Shown: positions 6,324 to 14,862, numbered from the stretch's first letter. The stretch is 15,700 nt of DNA from an uncultured Clostridia bacterium (GCA_934233735.1 CAKQGQ010000030.1:1-15700); one strand, 5' to 3'. Program-made: numbers and translations. The notes: generated from the letters alone by a model not told the origin.

Positions 6324-7510
6324 GATTATTAGAACGATTCATTGCCGTACTTTTGACAGCGGCAATGCTCACTACAACAGTGGCTTTTGCGGACGCCGAA
6401 GTCGCAGCCGGGGAAGCCACGCCGACGGCTGACTCTGAAATCACCGAGGCTGTTGACGCTGCGGACGCCGAAAAAAAAGAGCCGCGGCAAATCACCGTCA
6501 TGCTGACAGGCGACCTGATGTGCCAGCCGATGCAGCAGATGAAAGCCTTCGACGGCGAGACCTATGATTTTAAGCCAACCTTTAAATATGTAAAGAAAAT
6601 TTTTGATGAGGCGGATATCGTCATCGGCAATCTTGAGACTTTAGTAAGCAAGAGCCTGCCGCTTTCCAAAGACATGAACCGCCTGCAAAGCAAGCCATAC
6701 CTCAATGCTCCGGCAGAATGGCTGGATGCTCTGGAATATGCGAGTTTTGACGGGTTCATCATGGCGAACAATCACGCATGCGACGGCGGCGAAACAGGAA
6801 TCCTCGAAACACTCGAAGAACTGGATAGCCGCGGCATTCCGCATACAGGGCTTTTCAAGGACAATCAGGAAAATCGCTATTTCACGATGGAACAAAACGG
6901 CATCAAAATCGGCGTGATTTCCTATGCCGCATACTACAATTTGAAAGACAAATTTCTTTCTGACAGCGAGCAGGACTATATGCTCAATCGACCGATTCAG
7001 GCAAAGATGAGCGCGGATGTGCAGGCTTTGCGCAGAGAGGGCGCGGAGTTCATTATCGCCTATAATCACGCAGGCACGGAATACTCGCAGGTTCCGGCAC
7101 CGCGGCAGGAGCGCTATGGCAGGATGCTGGCGCAGGCAGGCGTTGACTATATCATCGGCTCGCATCCGCATGTTTTGCAGCCTTATGAGCCGCTGCTCTA
7201 CGGCGAGGACACGACACCGTACATCTACTCGATGGGAAATTTCACATCGGCAATGCTTGACCCGATTACGAAGGAGACACTGATTTTATCTCTGACGCTG
7301 GAGAAAACCGAATCCGGCAAGGTCGTTTTGGCGGATCAGACCTACTATCCGTGCTATATGCTCGATGAATACGAAAAAGAGCCTTTCGTGCTCATTCCCG
7401 AGGATGAAGATTACAATGGCAATCTTTACGAGAACGCGCCCGCGGCTCTTGTTAATCAATTAAAAAAGAATTTCAAACATATTCGCAAAATCGTAGGCGA
7501 ACTGGATTAG
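6320..7510 (+). CDS. Secreted CapA-family (PgsA-like) metallophosphoesterase-fold protein
   Basis: A 396-residue protein of the CapA/PgsA family, associated with poly-gamma-glutamate capsule biosynthesis in Bacillus but common in Clostridia with undefined roles. A signal peptide is visible (residues 1-24, ending AFA), followed by an Ala/Glu-rich linker to about residue 55. The core then shows GDLM (64-67), GNLET (103-107), ANNHACDGGETG (149-160), AYNHAGTEY (247-255), GSHPHVLQ (280-287) and YSMGNF (303-308). These are the family's putative metal and substrate positions. The start is TTG at 6320, overlapping the previous stop as TTGA with AGGGGG eight bases upstream, so translation is probably coupled to the transporter gene. 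No capB/capC partners are present. A cell-envelope role together with amino-acid transport is suggested by the operon but not shown. Confidence 0.9.
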   Translation: MRLLERFIAVLLTAAMLTTTVAFADAEVAAGEATPTADSEITEAVDAADAEKKEPRQITVMLTGDLMCQPMQQMKAFDGETYDFKPTFKYVKKIFDEADIVIGNLETLVSKSLPLSKDMNRLQSKPYLNAPAEWLDALEYASFDGFIMANNHACDGGETGILETLEELDSRGIPHTGLFKDNQENRYFTMEQNGIKIGVISYAAYYNLKDKFLSDSEQDYMLNRPIQAKMSADVQALRREGAEFIIAYNHAGTEYSQVPAPRQERYGRMLAQAGVDYIIGSHPHVLQPYEPLLYGEDTTPYIYSMGNFTSAMLDPITKETLILSLTLEKTESGKVVLADQTYYPCYMLDEYEKEPFVLIPEDEDYNGNLYENAPAALVNQLKKNFKHIRKIVGELD

Positions 7511-8604
7511 CCCATAATTTTACGAACAGACGACCATGGACCTTCCATGGTCCTTTTATTTCCGCGTGTATCGGTCGTTTCCGTCAGCGCGCGAACCTTC
7601 ACATAATAGGTTGTATCGTCCTTTAACCCTTTTAGCGTCGTCTTCAAAGCCGGCGCTTTCACAGTTTTACTCTTGTATACATAGTCTGCGGTCCTCTTAG
7701 CATATTCTGCCGCGGACTCTTTCGGCTTCTGCTTCGGCTTCACAAAATTCTTCTCCGTGCAAGAAACCACTTCGTAGCCTGTCGCTCCCTCTTGCGCCTT
7801 CCAAATCAAGGTCGATGCAGACTTTTGAGTCTTCATCTTCGCTGTATCCCAAAGAACCTTCTTAGGGCTGACCTCGAATACAACCTGAATTTTGGCAGGC
7901 TGAAAGAGCGTCGTTCCTTCTGTCGTAACCGTCACAAGTGCACGACCCGGATTTAAAATTTCGGTCTGACCGTTTTCCGAAACTTTTAAAACAGTCTCGT
8001 CCGACGAAGTAAAGCGAAAACCCGTGCCGTCTCCATCCGCCTTCGGCTGAAGAAGCGGACCGTCATCCCCGGCCGTCAGTGCGTATTTTGTCTTGGCAAT
8101 TGTAAGCGTTTGCGGTTTTCCGATGACCGAAAAAAGGCTGTATGCCTCGCCCTCGTAGGTTTCCGTGTCCTTCGCGGTAACTGCAATTTTATATTCGCCG
8201 ATTTCCCGTATCGCCTTGACCTCTTCATAAATGCCCGCACTGAAGCTATGCACACGGTAGTACTTCACCTCGTACTCCTCCGGCATCTCCACTTCTCCGC
8301 TGACCGAAAGGATTTTCGGCGTCACATCCGCTCCGGTCGCCATGGCAAGATAACTGTCAAGCGTAACCGTAAGCGCTGCAATACTGATTTTCTGCGGCTC
8401 CGGCTCCGGCTGCTCGGGAACCGTCAGAACAGGCAGCGTCGGCGGCCCGGTCACTTCTATCACCTTCAGACCCGCCTGCAGCATCGCCGCTACATCCAGA
8501 TCCTTCACATTCCAACTTCCTGCATAGCTCACCCCTGTCGCTCCGAAAATCATCGAAAGCGCGAGCCCCAAACTCATAATCTTAATCCAAATTTTCTTCA
8601 TCAT
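7507..8604 (-). CDS. Secreted Ig-like/fibronectin type III-like cell-surface protein
   Basis: A 365-residue exported protein of unknown function. The signal peptide spans residues 1-28 (MMKKIWIKIM..., ending SYA). A Pro/Glu linker (62-70) precedes three beta-rich regions. About 75-160 resembles a clostridial Ig-like repeat (YEVKYY, IGEYKIAVTAKDTETYEGEAYSLFSV). About 165-247 resembles a BIG2 domain (FTSSDETVLKVSENGQTEIL, GRALVTVTTEG). About 250-362 resembles fibronectin III (STLIWKAQEGATGYEVV, TTYYVKVRAL). I see no catalytic motif, LPXTG anchor or choline-binding repeat, so it is probably secreted or loosely attached. The ATG at 8604 follows GAGAGG; the next codon is also ATG. It converges on the CapA gene with its stop codon overlapping that gene's last bases (7507-7510). 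Domain names are by pattern only. Confidence 0.82.
   Translation of the reverse strand: MMKKIWIKIMSLGLALSMIFGATGVSYAGSWNVKDLDVAAMLQAGLKVIEVTGPPTLPVLTVPEQPEPEPQKISIAALTVTLDSYLAMATGADVTPKILSVSGEVEMPEEYEVKYYRVHSFSAGIYEEVKAIREIGEYKIAVTAKDTETYEGEAYSLFSVIGKPQTLTIAKTKYALTAGDDGPLLQPKADGDGTGFRFTSSDETVLKVSENGQTEILNPGRALVTVTTEGTTLFQPAKIQVVFEVSPKKVLWDTAKMKTQKSASTLIWKAQEGATGYEVVSCTEKNFVKPKQKPKESAAEYAKRTADYVYKSKTVKAPALKTTLKGLKDDTTYYVKVRALTETTDTRGNKRTMEGPWSSVRKIMG
7532..7560 (+). terminator. Terminator of the ABC transporter/capA operon, inside the convergent coding sequence
   Basis: GACCATGG (7532-7539) and CCATGGTC (7545-7552) form a perfect eight-base-pair stem with an ACCTT loop, followed by CTTTTATT. 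It starts 21 bases after the capA stop codon. The same bases encode part of the C-terminus of the convergent secreted protein. The T-tract is moderate. Confidence 0.6.
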
Positions 8605-8624
8605 TTTCTACCTCTCGTTCCTCT

Positions 8625-8653
8625 ATCTTATCGTATTTTCGCCCTTTTTTCAA
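8625..8653 (-). promoter_or_regulatory. sigma-A promoter of the Ig-like/FnIII-like secreted protein
   Basis: On the minus strand TTGAAA (8653-8648) and TAAGAT (8630-8625) are separated by 17 bases. The predicted start is near 8618, 14 bases before the ATG at 8604, so the leader is very short. It is divergent from hcp. I found no equally convincing promoter for hcp between 8654 and 8718. Confidence 0.7.
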
Positions 8654-8718
8654 GAGTAAAGCGCGCAAAAAAACGCATACTAAAGACAGGTAAAATTTTG
8701 TGAATACGGAGGTATATT

Positions 8719-10338
8719 ATGTCAAATATGTTTTGTTTTCAATGCCAGCAGACCGCAGGAAATTCCGGCTGCGTCCGTTCAGGCGTCTGCGGAAAACAGC
8801 CTGAAACCGCTAATTTACAGGACAAGCTCATCTGCGAGCTGATACTTTTGGCAGAGGCTTTGCAAAATCACGACAAGCAAGGCTCCACCGGCTTGTCGCG
8901 GGAAAAACGCCCTGACGAGGCTGACAGGCTCATTGCTGACGGGCTTTTCACCACGCTGACAAATGTAAATTTCGATAACGAGGCAATCCGCGGAATCACC
9001 GAGCGGGTTTCAGCGCTCAGAAGAAAACTCGACTACGGCGCAAAACGTCAGGAGAGAACCTGCAGCGTTGTTTCGCTCTGGGAAGGAGACACGGACATCG
9101 TCTCCCTGCGCTCGACACTTTTGTTCGGCATGAAAGGGATGGCCGCCTATGCGCACCACTCCTATCGTCTGGGCTTGTTTGACGAGGAAGTTGCCGACTG
9201 GTTTCGTAAAGGCCTTTGTGCCCTCAACGGAGAGCACGCCCCTGAAGAATGGCTTGCGCTCATCATCGAATTCGGGCAGGCGAATTTCAAATGTATGGAA
9301 ATGCTCGACCGCGCCAACACACAGGCTTTCGGAAACCCTGTGCCAACCCGCGTAACCTGCGACATAAAAAAAGGGCCTTTTATCGTCGTCTCGGGACACG
9401 ACCTTGAAGACCTTCACGAGCTTCTCGAACAGACTGCCGGTAAAGGCATTAACATCTACACGCACTGCGAAATGCTCCCGGCGCACGGCTACCCGGGTTT
9501 AAAAAAATATCCGCATCTTGCAGGCAATTTCGGCACCGCTTGGCAAAGCCAGCAAAAAGAATTCGACGCAATCCCGGCTCCGGTTCTCTTCACGACGAAC
9601 TGCCTCATGCCGCCGCGCGACAGCTACAAAGACCGCGTTTACACGACTTCCGTGGTCGGCTTTGATGGCCTCGTTCATATAAAAGAAGATGAAAACGGCC
9701 GCAAAGATTTCTCCCCTATCATCAAGCAGGCGCTTGAACTCGGCGGTTACGAGCACGACCGGAGCATGAGCGGAATCAACGGCGGACATATGCTGACAAC
9801 CGGTTTTGCGCATGACGCCGTTCTATCCAGCGCCGACAAAGTAGTCTCCGCCGTCAAATCGGGCAAAATCAAACACATTTTCCTCGTCGGCGGCTGTGAC
9901 GGCGCGCACCCCGGCAGAAATTACTATACGCAGTTCGTCAAGGAAGCTCCGCTGGACACTCTCATTCTGACGCTTGCTTGCGGCAAATACCGTTTCAACG
10001 ACATTGACCTCGGCGAAATCGACGGACTGCCGCGCATCATGGATGTCGGCCAGTGCAACGACGCTTACAGCGCAGTCCGCGTTGCGCTTGCGCTTGCCGA
10101 TGCCTTTGGCTGCTCCGTGAACGAACTGCCGCTGACGCTGATTTTGTCCTGGTACGAACAAAAAGCAGTGTGCATCCTGCTCACACTGCTCTCGCTTAAT
10201 ATTAAAGGTATCTATCTCGGGCCGACCCTGCCCGCATTTTTATCCGAATCCGTCGTGCGGCTTTTAGCAGGCACCTACGACCTGCGCCCGATCACCGCGC
10301 CGGAGCAGGATTTGGACGACATTCTGGGGCGGCGCTAG
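8719..10338 (+). CDS. hcp: Hybrid cluster protein, class I (hydroxylamine reductase / NO-stress enzyme)
   Basis: A 539-residue cytoplasmic iron-sulfur protein. The family reduces hydroxylamine in vitro and is linked to nitric oxide and nitrosative-stress defence in anaerobes. The N-terminal cysteines are Cys6-x2-Cys9-x8-Cys18-x5-Cys24, the spacing of class I proteins such as Desulfovibrio Hcp, which bind a [4Fe-4S] cluster. Ligand motifs for the hybrid Fe-S-O cluster are all visible in order: VSGHDLEDLH, THCEMLPAHGYP, FTTNCLMPP, VGGCDGAHPGR, LACGKYRFN, GQCNDAYSA and LSWYEQKAV. The length is normal for class I and nothing is missing. The ATG at 8719 follows CGGAGG six bases upstream. No reductase partner (Hcr) lies next to it, as expected for class I. 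It appears to be a single-gene unit convergent with purA. Confidence 0.97.
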   Translation: MSNMFCFQCQQTAGNSGCVRSGVCGKQPETANLQDKLICELILLAEALQNHDKQGSTGLSREKRPDEADRLIADGLFTTLTNVNFDNEAIRGITERVSALRRKLDYGAKRQERTCSVVSLWEGDTDIVSLRSTLLFGMKGMAAYAHHSYRLGLFDEEVADWFRKGLCALNGEHAPEEWLALIIEFGQANFKCMEMLDRANTQAFGNPVPTRVTCDIKKGPFIVVSGHDLEDLHELLEQTAGKGINIYTHCEMLPAHGYPGLKKYPHLAGNFGTAWQSQQKEFDAIPAPVLFTTNCLMPPRDSYKDRVYTTSVVGFDGLVHIKEDENGRKDFSPIIKQALELGGYEHDRSMSGINGGHMLTTGFAHDAVLSSADKVVSAVKSGKIKHIFLVGGCDGAHPGRNYYTQFVKEAPLDTLILTLACGKYRFNDIDLGEIDGLPRIMDVGQCNDAYSAVRVALALADAFGCSVNELPLTLILSWYEQKAVCILLTLLSLNIKGIYLGPTLPAFLSESVVRLLAGTYDLRPITAPEQDLDDILGRR

Positions 10339-10339
10339 C

Positions 10340-10371
10340 GGCCCGGCGGGCGCCCCGAGGGGCGCCCGGCC
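10340..10371. terminator. GC-rich hairpin between convergent hcp and purA
   Basis: GGGCGCCCC (10348-10356), GA, GGGGCGCCC (10359-10367) is a perfect nine-base inverted repeat, and outer GGCC arms (10340-10343 and 10368-10371) extend it. It fills nearly the whole gap between the hcp stop (10336-10338) and the purA stop (10372-10374). Neither side has a good T-run, so it is not a textbook intrinsic terminator. It probably stops or stalls transcription, or protects the 3' ends, of both converging transcripts. Confidence 0.55.
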
Positions 10372-11643
10372 TTATCTTTCGATATATTCTTCTCTGCCGG
10401 CGCCGACCGAAATATACTTAATCGGACAGCCGACAGCCTTCTCAATCATTTCCACATAGTCCTGCGCAGCCTTCGGCAGCTCGTCGAAGCTGCGGCAGCC
10501 GGAAATGTCACAGTTCCAGCCCGGAACATACTCGTAGTGCGGTTTTGCGGCGTTCAGTGCTGCGCCGGTCGGGAAGCTGTCCGTGAGCTTTCCGTCTACT
10601 TCGTAATGCGTGCATACCGGAATCTGCTCCAGATAGGAAAGCACATCCAGCTTCGTCAGCGCAATTTCGGTCGCGCCCTGCATTAAAGTACCGTAGCGGG
10701 AAGCCACTACATCGAATCCCCCGACTCTGCGCGGCCGGCCGGTTGCCGCACCATATTCAGCGCCTGCTTCTCTGAGCTTGTCCGCTTCGTCTCCGAACAT
10801 TTCACAGGTGAACGGACCCTCGCCGACGCAGCTCGAATAAGCCTTCATAATGCCGATTACGCAGTCCGTTCTGCAGAACGGGATGCCGGAACCAATCGGA
10901 GCATAAGCCGCAATCGTCGAAGAAGATGAAGTATACGGATAGATGCCGAAGTCGATGTCACGCAGAGCGCCGAGCTGTGCCTCGAACATCAGGCTCTTGC
11001 CCGCCTTTACCGCTTCGTTAAGATAACCGGTTGTGTCCTTGATATAGGAAGTGAACGGCAAACCGTAAGTTTTCAGCCATTCCATCATTTCATCGGCGTT
11101 AATCGGTTCGTGCGCATAACCGCCGCTGACTGTAAGATTTTCCCACTCAATTAGGTCTGCAACACGCTCTTTGAGGGCAGCTTCGTTCAGTAAATCGCCC
11201 ATACGAATCGTTTTCTTCATATATTTGTCTGCGTAAACCGGAGCGATGCCGCGGCGTGTGGAACCGAATTTCTTGTCCGCCAAACGTTCTTCCTCCAGGA
11301 TGTCACGCATTTTGTGGTAAGGCATGCAAATTGTCGCACGGTCACTGATAATCAGGTGTTTCGGCGTTATCGCAATGCCCTTTTCGCGCAAAGACTCCAC
11401 TTCGTGGAATAAATGCTCCACATCGATAACCATGCCCGGGCCCATCACATTCACGGTTTCATCGCGCAGAATTCCCGACGGAAGCAGATTCAAAATAAAC
11501 TTGCCTCTTTCGTTTACCACGGTGTGCCCGGCATTGTTTCCGCCCTGATAACGGATAACCACATCATATTTTTCACTGAGCAAATCGACCATGCGGCCTT
11601 TGCCCTCGTCTCCCCAGTTCGTTCCAACTACAGCTGTCAGCAT
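10372..11643 (-). CDS. purA: Adenylosuccinate synthetase
   Basis: A 423-residue enzyme that joins IMP and aspartate using GTP to form adenylosuccinate, the first committed step to AMP. The phosphate-binding loop GDEGKGR is at about residues 11-17, and QGGNNAGHT follows near 34-42. The family motifs SDRATICMPYHK, SSSTIAAYAPIGSG and SRYGTLMQGATEIALTKLDVL are intact. The length is normal for bacteria. The ATG at 11643 has AAGGAGG eight bases upstream. It is the last gene of a pyrG-purB-purA run on the minus strand, 39 bases after the purB stop codon. Pairing with purB puts both IMP-to-AMP steps in one transcript. Confidence 0.97.
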   Translation of the reverse strand: MLTAVVGTNWGDEGKGRMVDLLSEKYDVVIRYQGGNNAGHTVVNERGKFILNLLPSGILRDETVNVMGPGMVIDVEHLFHEVESLREKGIAITPKHLIISDRATICMPYHKMRDILEEERLADKKFGSTRRGIAPVYADKYMKKTIRMGDLLNEAALKERVADLIEWENLTVSGGYAHEPINADEMMEWLKTYGLPFTSYIKDTTGYLNEAVKAGKSLMFEAQLGALRDIDFGIYPYTSSSSTIAAYAPIGSGIPFCRTDCVIGIMKAYSSCVGEGPFTCEMFGDEADKLREAGAEYGAATGRPRRVGGFDVVASRYGTLMQGATEIALTKLDVLSYLEQIPVCTHYEVDGKLTDSFPTGAALNAAKPHYEYVPGWNCDISGCRSFDELPKAAQDYVEMIEKAVGCPIKYISVGAGREEYIER

Positions 11644-11682
11644 GAGAGTCGCCTCCTTCTACATCTTTTTATCTTTTACATT

Positions 11683-13122
11683 TTATACATTTATTTCAAC
11701 TTCCGCTGCCTGCAGATCCGCATTTGCCGCAAGCACCGGACGCACTTCGTTTTCCAGGAATTTTTCTGTCTGCTCCGGAGCGCAGCCTACGAATTTACGC
11801 ACATCCAGAACCTCTGCCAGACGCTCTTCGGTCAGCCCGAAACGCTCATCTGCCAGCAAAAGCGAAAGCAGATTATTCTCGCCGCCCTCTGCTTTGACAC
11901 GAACAGCCGCCTGCTGCGAATACTGACGGATGACCTCGTGCAGTTCCTGACGATCTCCGCCGCGGCTCACCGCATCCATCAAAATATTTTCTGTCGCTAT
12001 AAACGGCAGTTCCTCACGCAGATGCTTTTCCATAACCTTCGGATAAACCCTGCCCCCGCTGATTACATTGATTGCGAGGGACAAAATCCCGTCAGCCGCA
12101 AGGAAACACTCCGGAATCGTAATTCTGCGATTTGCAGAGTCATCCAGCGAACGCTCCAGCCACTGCACTGCCGCGGTATCTGCCGCGCTGCCCGCACAGT
12201 TTATAATATATCTCGCAAGCGAGGTGATACGCTCTGAACGCATCGGGTTACGCTTGTATGCCATCGCTGATGAGCCGACCTGGTTCTGCTCGAACGGTTC
12301 GTCGAACTCTTTCATATGCGCCAAAAGACGCAAATCGACAGCCATCTTGCTGCAGCTTTGCGCAATTCCGACCAAAACATTCAGAACAAAGTTGTCGACT
12401 TTTCTTGAGTAAGTCTGTCCCGAAACCGCCATGCAGGCGTCAAAGCCCATTTTCTCCGCAATTTTTTTCTCCACAAGCTCAACCTTTTCCCGGTCGCCTT
12501 CAAACAGTTCCAAAAAGCTTGCGCCGGTTCCCGTTGTTCCTTTGCAGCCGAGCAATTTCAAATGCGCAAGCTCATATTCAAGTCTTTCGTAATCCATCAA
12601 AAAGTCCTGCATCCAAAGGCATGCGCGCTTTCCGACTGTCGTCGGCTGTGCCGCCTGAAAGTGTGTATAAGCAAGCGTCGGGGTTTCCTTTTCTCTCTCC
12701 GCGAAGTCCGCAAGTGCCCGAAGAAGCCCGATTAAAAGCTTCTTAATCTGCAAAAGTCCCGCCTTCATCTGAATAATATCCGTGTTATCCCCAACGAAGC
12801 AGCTCGTCGCACCAAGGTGAATAATCGGCGCTGCTTTCGGACAAGTATCGCCGAAGGTATGAATGTGCGCCATTACATCGTGCCGCAGCCTGCGTTCATA
12901 TTCTGCAGCCGTTTTGTATTCCTCATCGGTAAGCTGCAAATGCTCCCGCATCTGCGCAATCTGCTCATCCGTTATCGCAAGCCCCAGCTCCTGTTCGCTT
13001 TCAGCCAGTGCCACCCAAAGCCTGCGCCAAGTCGAAAACTTGCTGTCAGGACTGAAAATGTGCTGCATTTCCTTCGATGCGTATCTGCCGCAAAGCGGAT
13101 TCTCGTAAATCTCTTTTCCCAT
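11683..13122 (-). CDS. purB: Adenylosuccinate lyase (long form)
   Basis: A 479-residue enzyme of the fumarase/aspartase superfamily. It cleaves adenylosuccinate to AMP and fumarate, and SAICAR to AICAR in the IMP pathway. Visible motifs are the substrate loop IIHLGATSCFVGDNTD (about 100-115), THFQAAQPTT (153-162) and the signature GSSAMAYKRNPMRSERI (283-299) with its flexible catalytic serine loop. The signature has Ala where many family members have Pro (SSxMPxKxNP), as in other long-form, eukaryote-like lyases. At about 480 residues it is longer than the roughly 430-residue Bacillus type. The ATG at 13122 has AAAGGAAA upstream, and pyrG ends only 17 bases before, so the two are probably co-transcribed. 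Confidence 0.96.
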   Translation of the reverse strand: MGKEIYENPLCGRYASKEMQHIFSPDSKFSTWRRLWVALAESEQELGLAITDEQIAQMREHLQLTDEEYKTAAEYERRLRHDVMAHIHTFGDTCPKAAPIIHLGATSCFVGDNTDIIQMKAGLLQIKKLLIGLLRALADFAEREKETPTLAYTHFQAAQPTTVGKRACLWMQDFLMDYERLEYELAHLKLLGCKGTTGTGASFLELFEGDREKVELVEKKIAEKMGFDACMAVSGQTYSRKVDNFVLNVLVGIAQSCSKMAVDLRLLAHMKEFDEPFEQNQVGSSAMAYKRNPMRSERITSLARYIINCAGSAADTAAVQWLERSLDDSANRRITIPECFLAADGILSLAINVISGGRVYPKVMEKHLREELPFIATENILMDAVSRGGDRQELHEVIRQYSQQAAVRVKAEGGENNLLSLLLADERFGLTEERLAEVLDVRKFVGCAPEQTEKFLENEVRPVLAANADLQAAEVEINV

Positions 13123-13139
13123 AATGTTTCCTTTCTTAT

Positions 13140-14756
13140 TTACCTGCGTTTTTCTGCGTGTCCGAGCGCTGCCTCAATCAGCCCGCAAAACAGCGGGTGC
13201 GCTTTATTCGGACGGCTCTTGAATTCCGGATGGAACTGCACGCCCACGAAGAAATCGTTTTCCGCGATTTCAACCGTTTCCACAATGCTCCCGTCCGGCG
13301 AAGTTCCGCTGATGACAAGGCCCGCGCTTGCAAGCTTGTCACGATATAAATTGTTGAACTCATAACGATGGCGATGACGCTCGGAAATCTCAGCCTTGCC
13401 GTAGCAGCGGTACATCTGCGTACCTTCTGCGATTTTGCAAGGATAAGCGCCGAGTCTGAGCGTGCCGCCCTTGTCAACCTCGTGGCTTTGATCCGGCAGG
13501 AAGTCAATGACTTTGTATTTGCTCAGTTCGTCAAACTCACCGGAGTTTGCGCTCTGCATGCCGCAGACACTTCGCGCGAACTCAATGACCGCAACCTGCA
13601 TTCCCAGACAAATACCCAAATACGGCAAATTGTTCTTTCTGCAATATTCGGCTGTCAGAATTTTGCCCTCGATTCCGCGATTTCCGAAGCCGCCCGGCAC
13701 GACGATGCCATCGCATCTTCCCAAAAGCCCGCCGACTGTCTGTTCGTTGATTTCCTCGGAGTCAATCCACTCAATGTTGACATTGGTGCGGAATGCATAG
13801 CCCGCGTGGCGAAGCGCCTCTGCAACCGACAAATAAGCGTCATGAAGCTGCACATATTTTCCGACCAGTCCGATGGTCACCGTATGCTCTGCACTGTGGA
13901 TTTTATCCACCATCTGCCGCCAGTCGTGCAAGTCCGGTGTCGGTGCGTCGATTCCAAGCTCCCTGCACACGATGTCGGAAAGATTGTGTTCCTCGAGCAT
14001 CAGCGGCGCCTCATACAGCACCGGGATCGTAATATTTTCAATTACGCAGTCCGGCTTTACATTGCAAAACAGCGCAATTTTCTTAAAAATGCTTTCTTCC
14101 AGCGGTTCGTCCGCTCTCAGCACGATGATGTCCGGCTTGATTCCAAGCCCCTGCAGATTTTTCACCGAATGCTGCGTCGGCTTGCTCTTATGCTCATCCG
14201 AGCCGTGCAGATACGGCACGAGCGTCACATGAATGAACAACGAATTTTCTGCCCCGACTTCCAGTCCGACCTGTCTGATTGCTTCAAGAAACGGCTGACT
14301 TTCAATGTCTCCGGTCGTTCCGCCGACCTCCGTGATAACCACATCCGCCTCGCTTGCCCGGCCTACATTGTAAATAAACGATTTGATTTCATTCGTAATA
14401 TGCGGGATTACCTGCACCGTCTCGCCCAAATACTCACCGCGGCGTTCCTTGTTCAGCACATTCCAGTACACTTTGCCGGATGTCAGGTTGGAAAACCGGT
14501 TCAAATCCTCGTCGATGAAACGCTCATAATGTCCGAGGTCGAGGTCGGTTTCCGCGCCGTCCTCCGTGACAAAAACCTCTCCATGCTGATAAGGGCTCAT
14601 CGTCCCCGGGTCTACATTGATATACGGATCCAGTTTCTGCGCGGCGACCTTAAGACCCCGCTCCTTCAGGAGTCTGCCCAGTGAAGCAGCCGTGATGCCT
14701 TTCCCCAGTCCTGAGACCACTCCACCTGTAACGAAAATAAATTTTGTCTGCTTCAT
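13140..14756 (-). CDS. pyrG: CTP synthase (glutamine hydrolysing)
   Basis: A 538-residue enzyme that aminates UTP to CTP using ATP and glutamine. The synthetase domain occupies residues 1 to about 270: FVTGGVVSGLGKGI at 8-21, KLDPYINVDPGTMSPYQHGEVFV from 41, GHYERF and EVGGTTGDIES at 143-153. A class I glutamine amidotransferase domain follows, with oxyanion-strand GGFGNRG at 355-361, nucleophile Cys383 in GICLGMQ, and His509/Glu511 in QFHPEF completing the triad. The length is normal. The start at 14756 follows AAGGAGGGAG and begins with the family-typical KFIFVTGG; an in-frame extension to 14801 is not supported. It leads the pyrG-purB-purA run and has its own promoter and leader terminator upstream, pointing to nucleotide-responsive attenuation. 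Confidence 0.97.
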   Translation of the reverse strand: MKQTKFIFVTGGVVSGLGKGITAASLGRLLKERGLKVAAQKLDPYINVDPGTMSPYQHGEVFVTEDGAETDLDLGHYERFIDEDLNRFSNLTSGKVYWNVLNKERRGEYLGETVQVIPHITNEIKSFIYNVGRASEADVVITEVGGTTGDIESQPFLEAIRQVGLEVGAENSLFIHVTLVPYLHGSDEHKSKPTQHSVKNLQGLGIKPDIIVLRADEPLEESIFKKIALFCNVKPDCVIENITIPVLYEAPLMLEEHNLSDIVCRELGIDAPTPDLHDWRQMVDKIHSAEHTVTIGLVGKYVQLHDAYLSVAEALRHAGYAFRTNVNIEWIDSEEINEQTVGGLLGRCDGIVVPGGFGNRGIEGKILTAEYCRKNNLPYLGICLGMQVAVIEFARSVCGMQSANSGEFDELSKYKVIDFLPDQSHEVDKGGTLRLGAYPCKIAEGTQMYRCYGKAEISERHRHRYEFNNLYRDKLASAGLVISGTSPDGSIVETVEIAENDFFVGVQFHPEFKSRPNKAHPLFCGLIEAALGHAEKRR

Positions 14757-14781
14757 TGAATCTTCTCCCTCCTTTTCGTGC

Positions 14782-14809
14782 GCTGCGCCGTATTGCGGCA
14801 ATCCGCAGC
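14782..14809 (-). other. Hairpin just upstream of the pyrG ribosome binding site
   Basis: On the minus strand GCTGCG (14809-14804) and CGCAGC (14787-14782) form a six-base-pair stem around a partly self-complementary loop. It lies between the leader terminator and the AAGGAGGG site of pyrG. It may take part in leader folding or affect translation; this is inference. Confidence 0.3.
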
Positions 14810-14828
14810 CGTTTTCCCTCGCAAAAAC

Positions 14829-14862
14829 AAAAAAATGAGAGACGCTAACTGACGCCCCTCAC
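14829..14862 (-). terminator. Intrinsic terminator in the pyrG leader (candidate attenuator)
   Basis: On the minus strand GTGAGGGGCGT (14862-14852) pairs along its full 11 bases, with four G-U pairs, with GCGTCTCTCAT (14845-14835) around a CAGTTA loop. A run of T (14834-14829) follows. It lies about 45 bases downstream of the predicted pyrG transcription start and about 70 bases before the pyrG ATG. An upstream copy of the complementary arm, AATGAGA at 14887-14881, could compete for TCTCATT and give an alternative fold. It may also end read-through from the upstream aminotransferase gene. Confidence 0.75.

Noticed and set aside
8654..8718. hcp promoter or redox-regulator site (FNR, Rex or HcpR type)
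   Set aside because: TAAAAT and CATACT could serve as -10 elements, but neither has a fair -35 at proper spacing. I see no convincing palindrome for a redox regulator.
13368..14684. 438-codon open frame antisense to pyrG
   Set aside because: It lies wholly within the intact pyrG gene on the opposite strand, encodes no recognisable motif, and is explained by the codon pattern of pyrG.
14757..14801. 15-codon N-terminal extension of pyrG
   Set aside because: The extension covers the ribosome binding site of the real start and has no family counterpart; CTP synthases begin at the KFIFVTGG segment.
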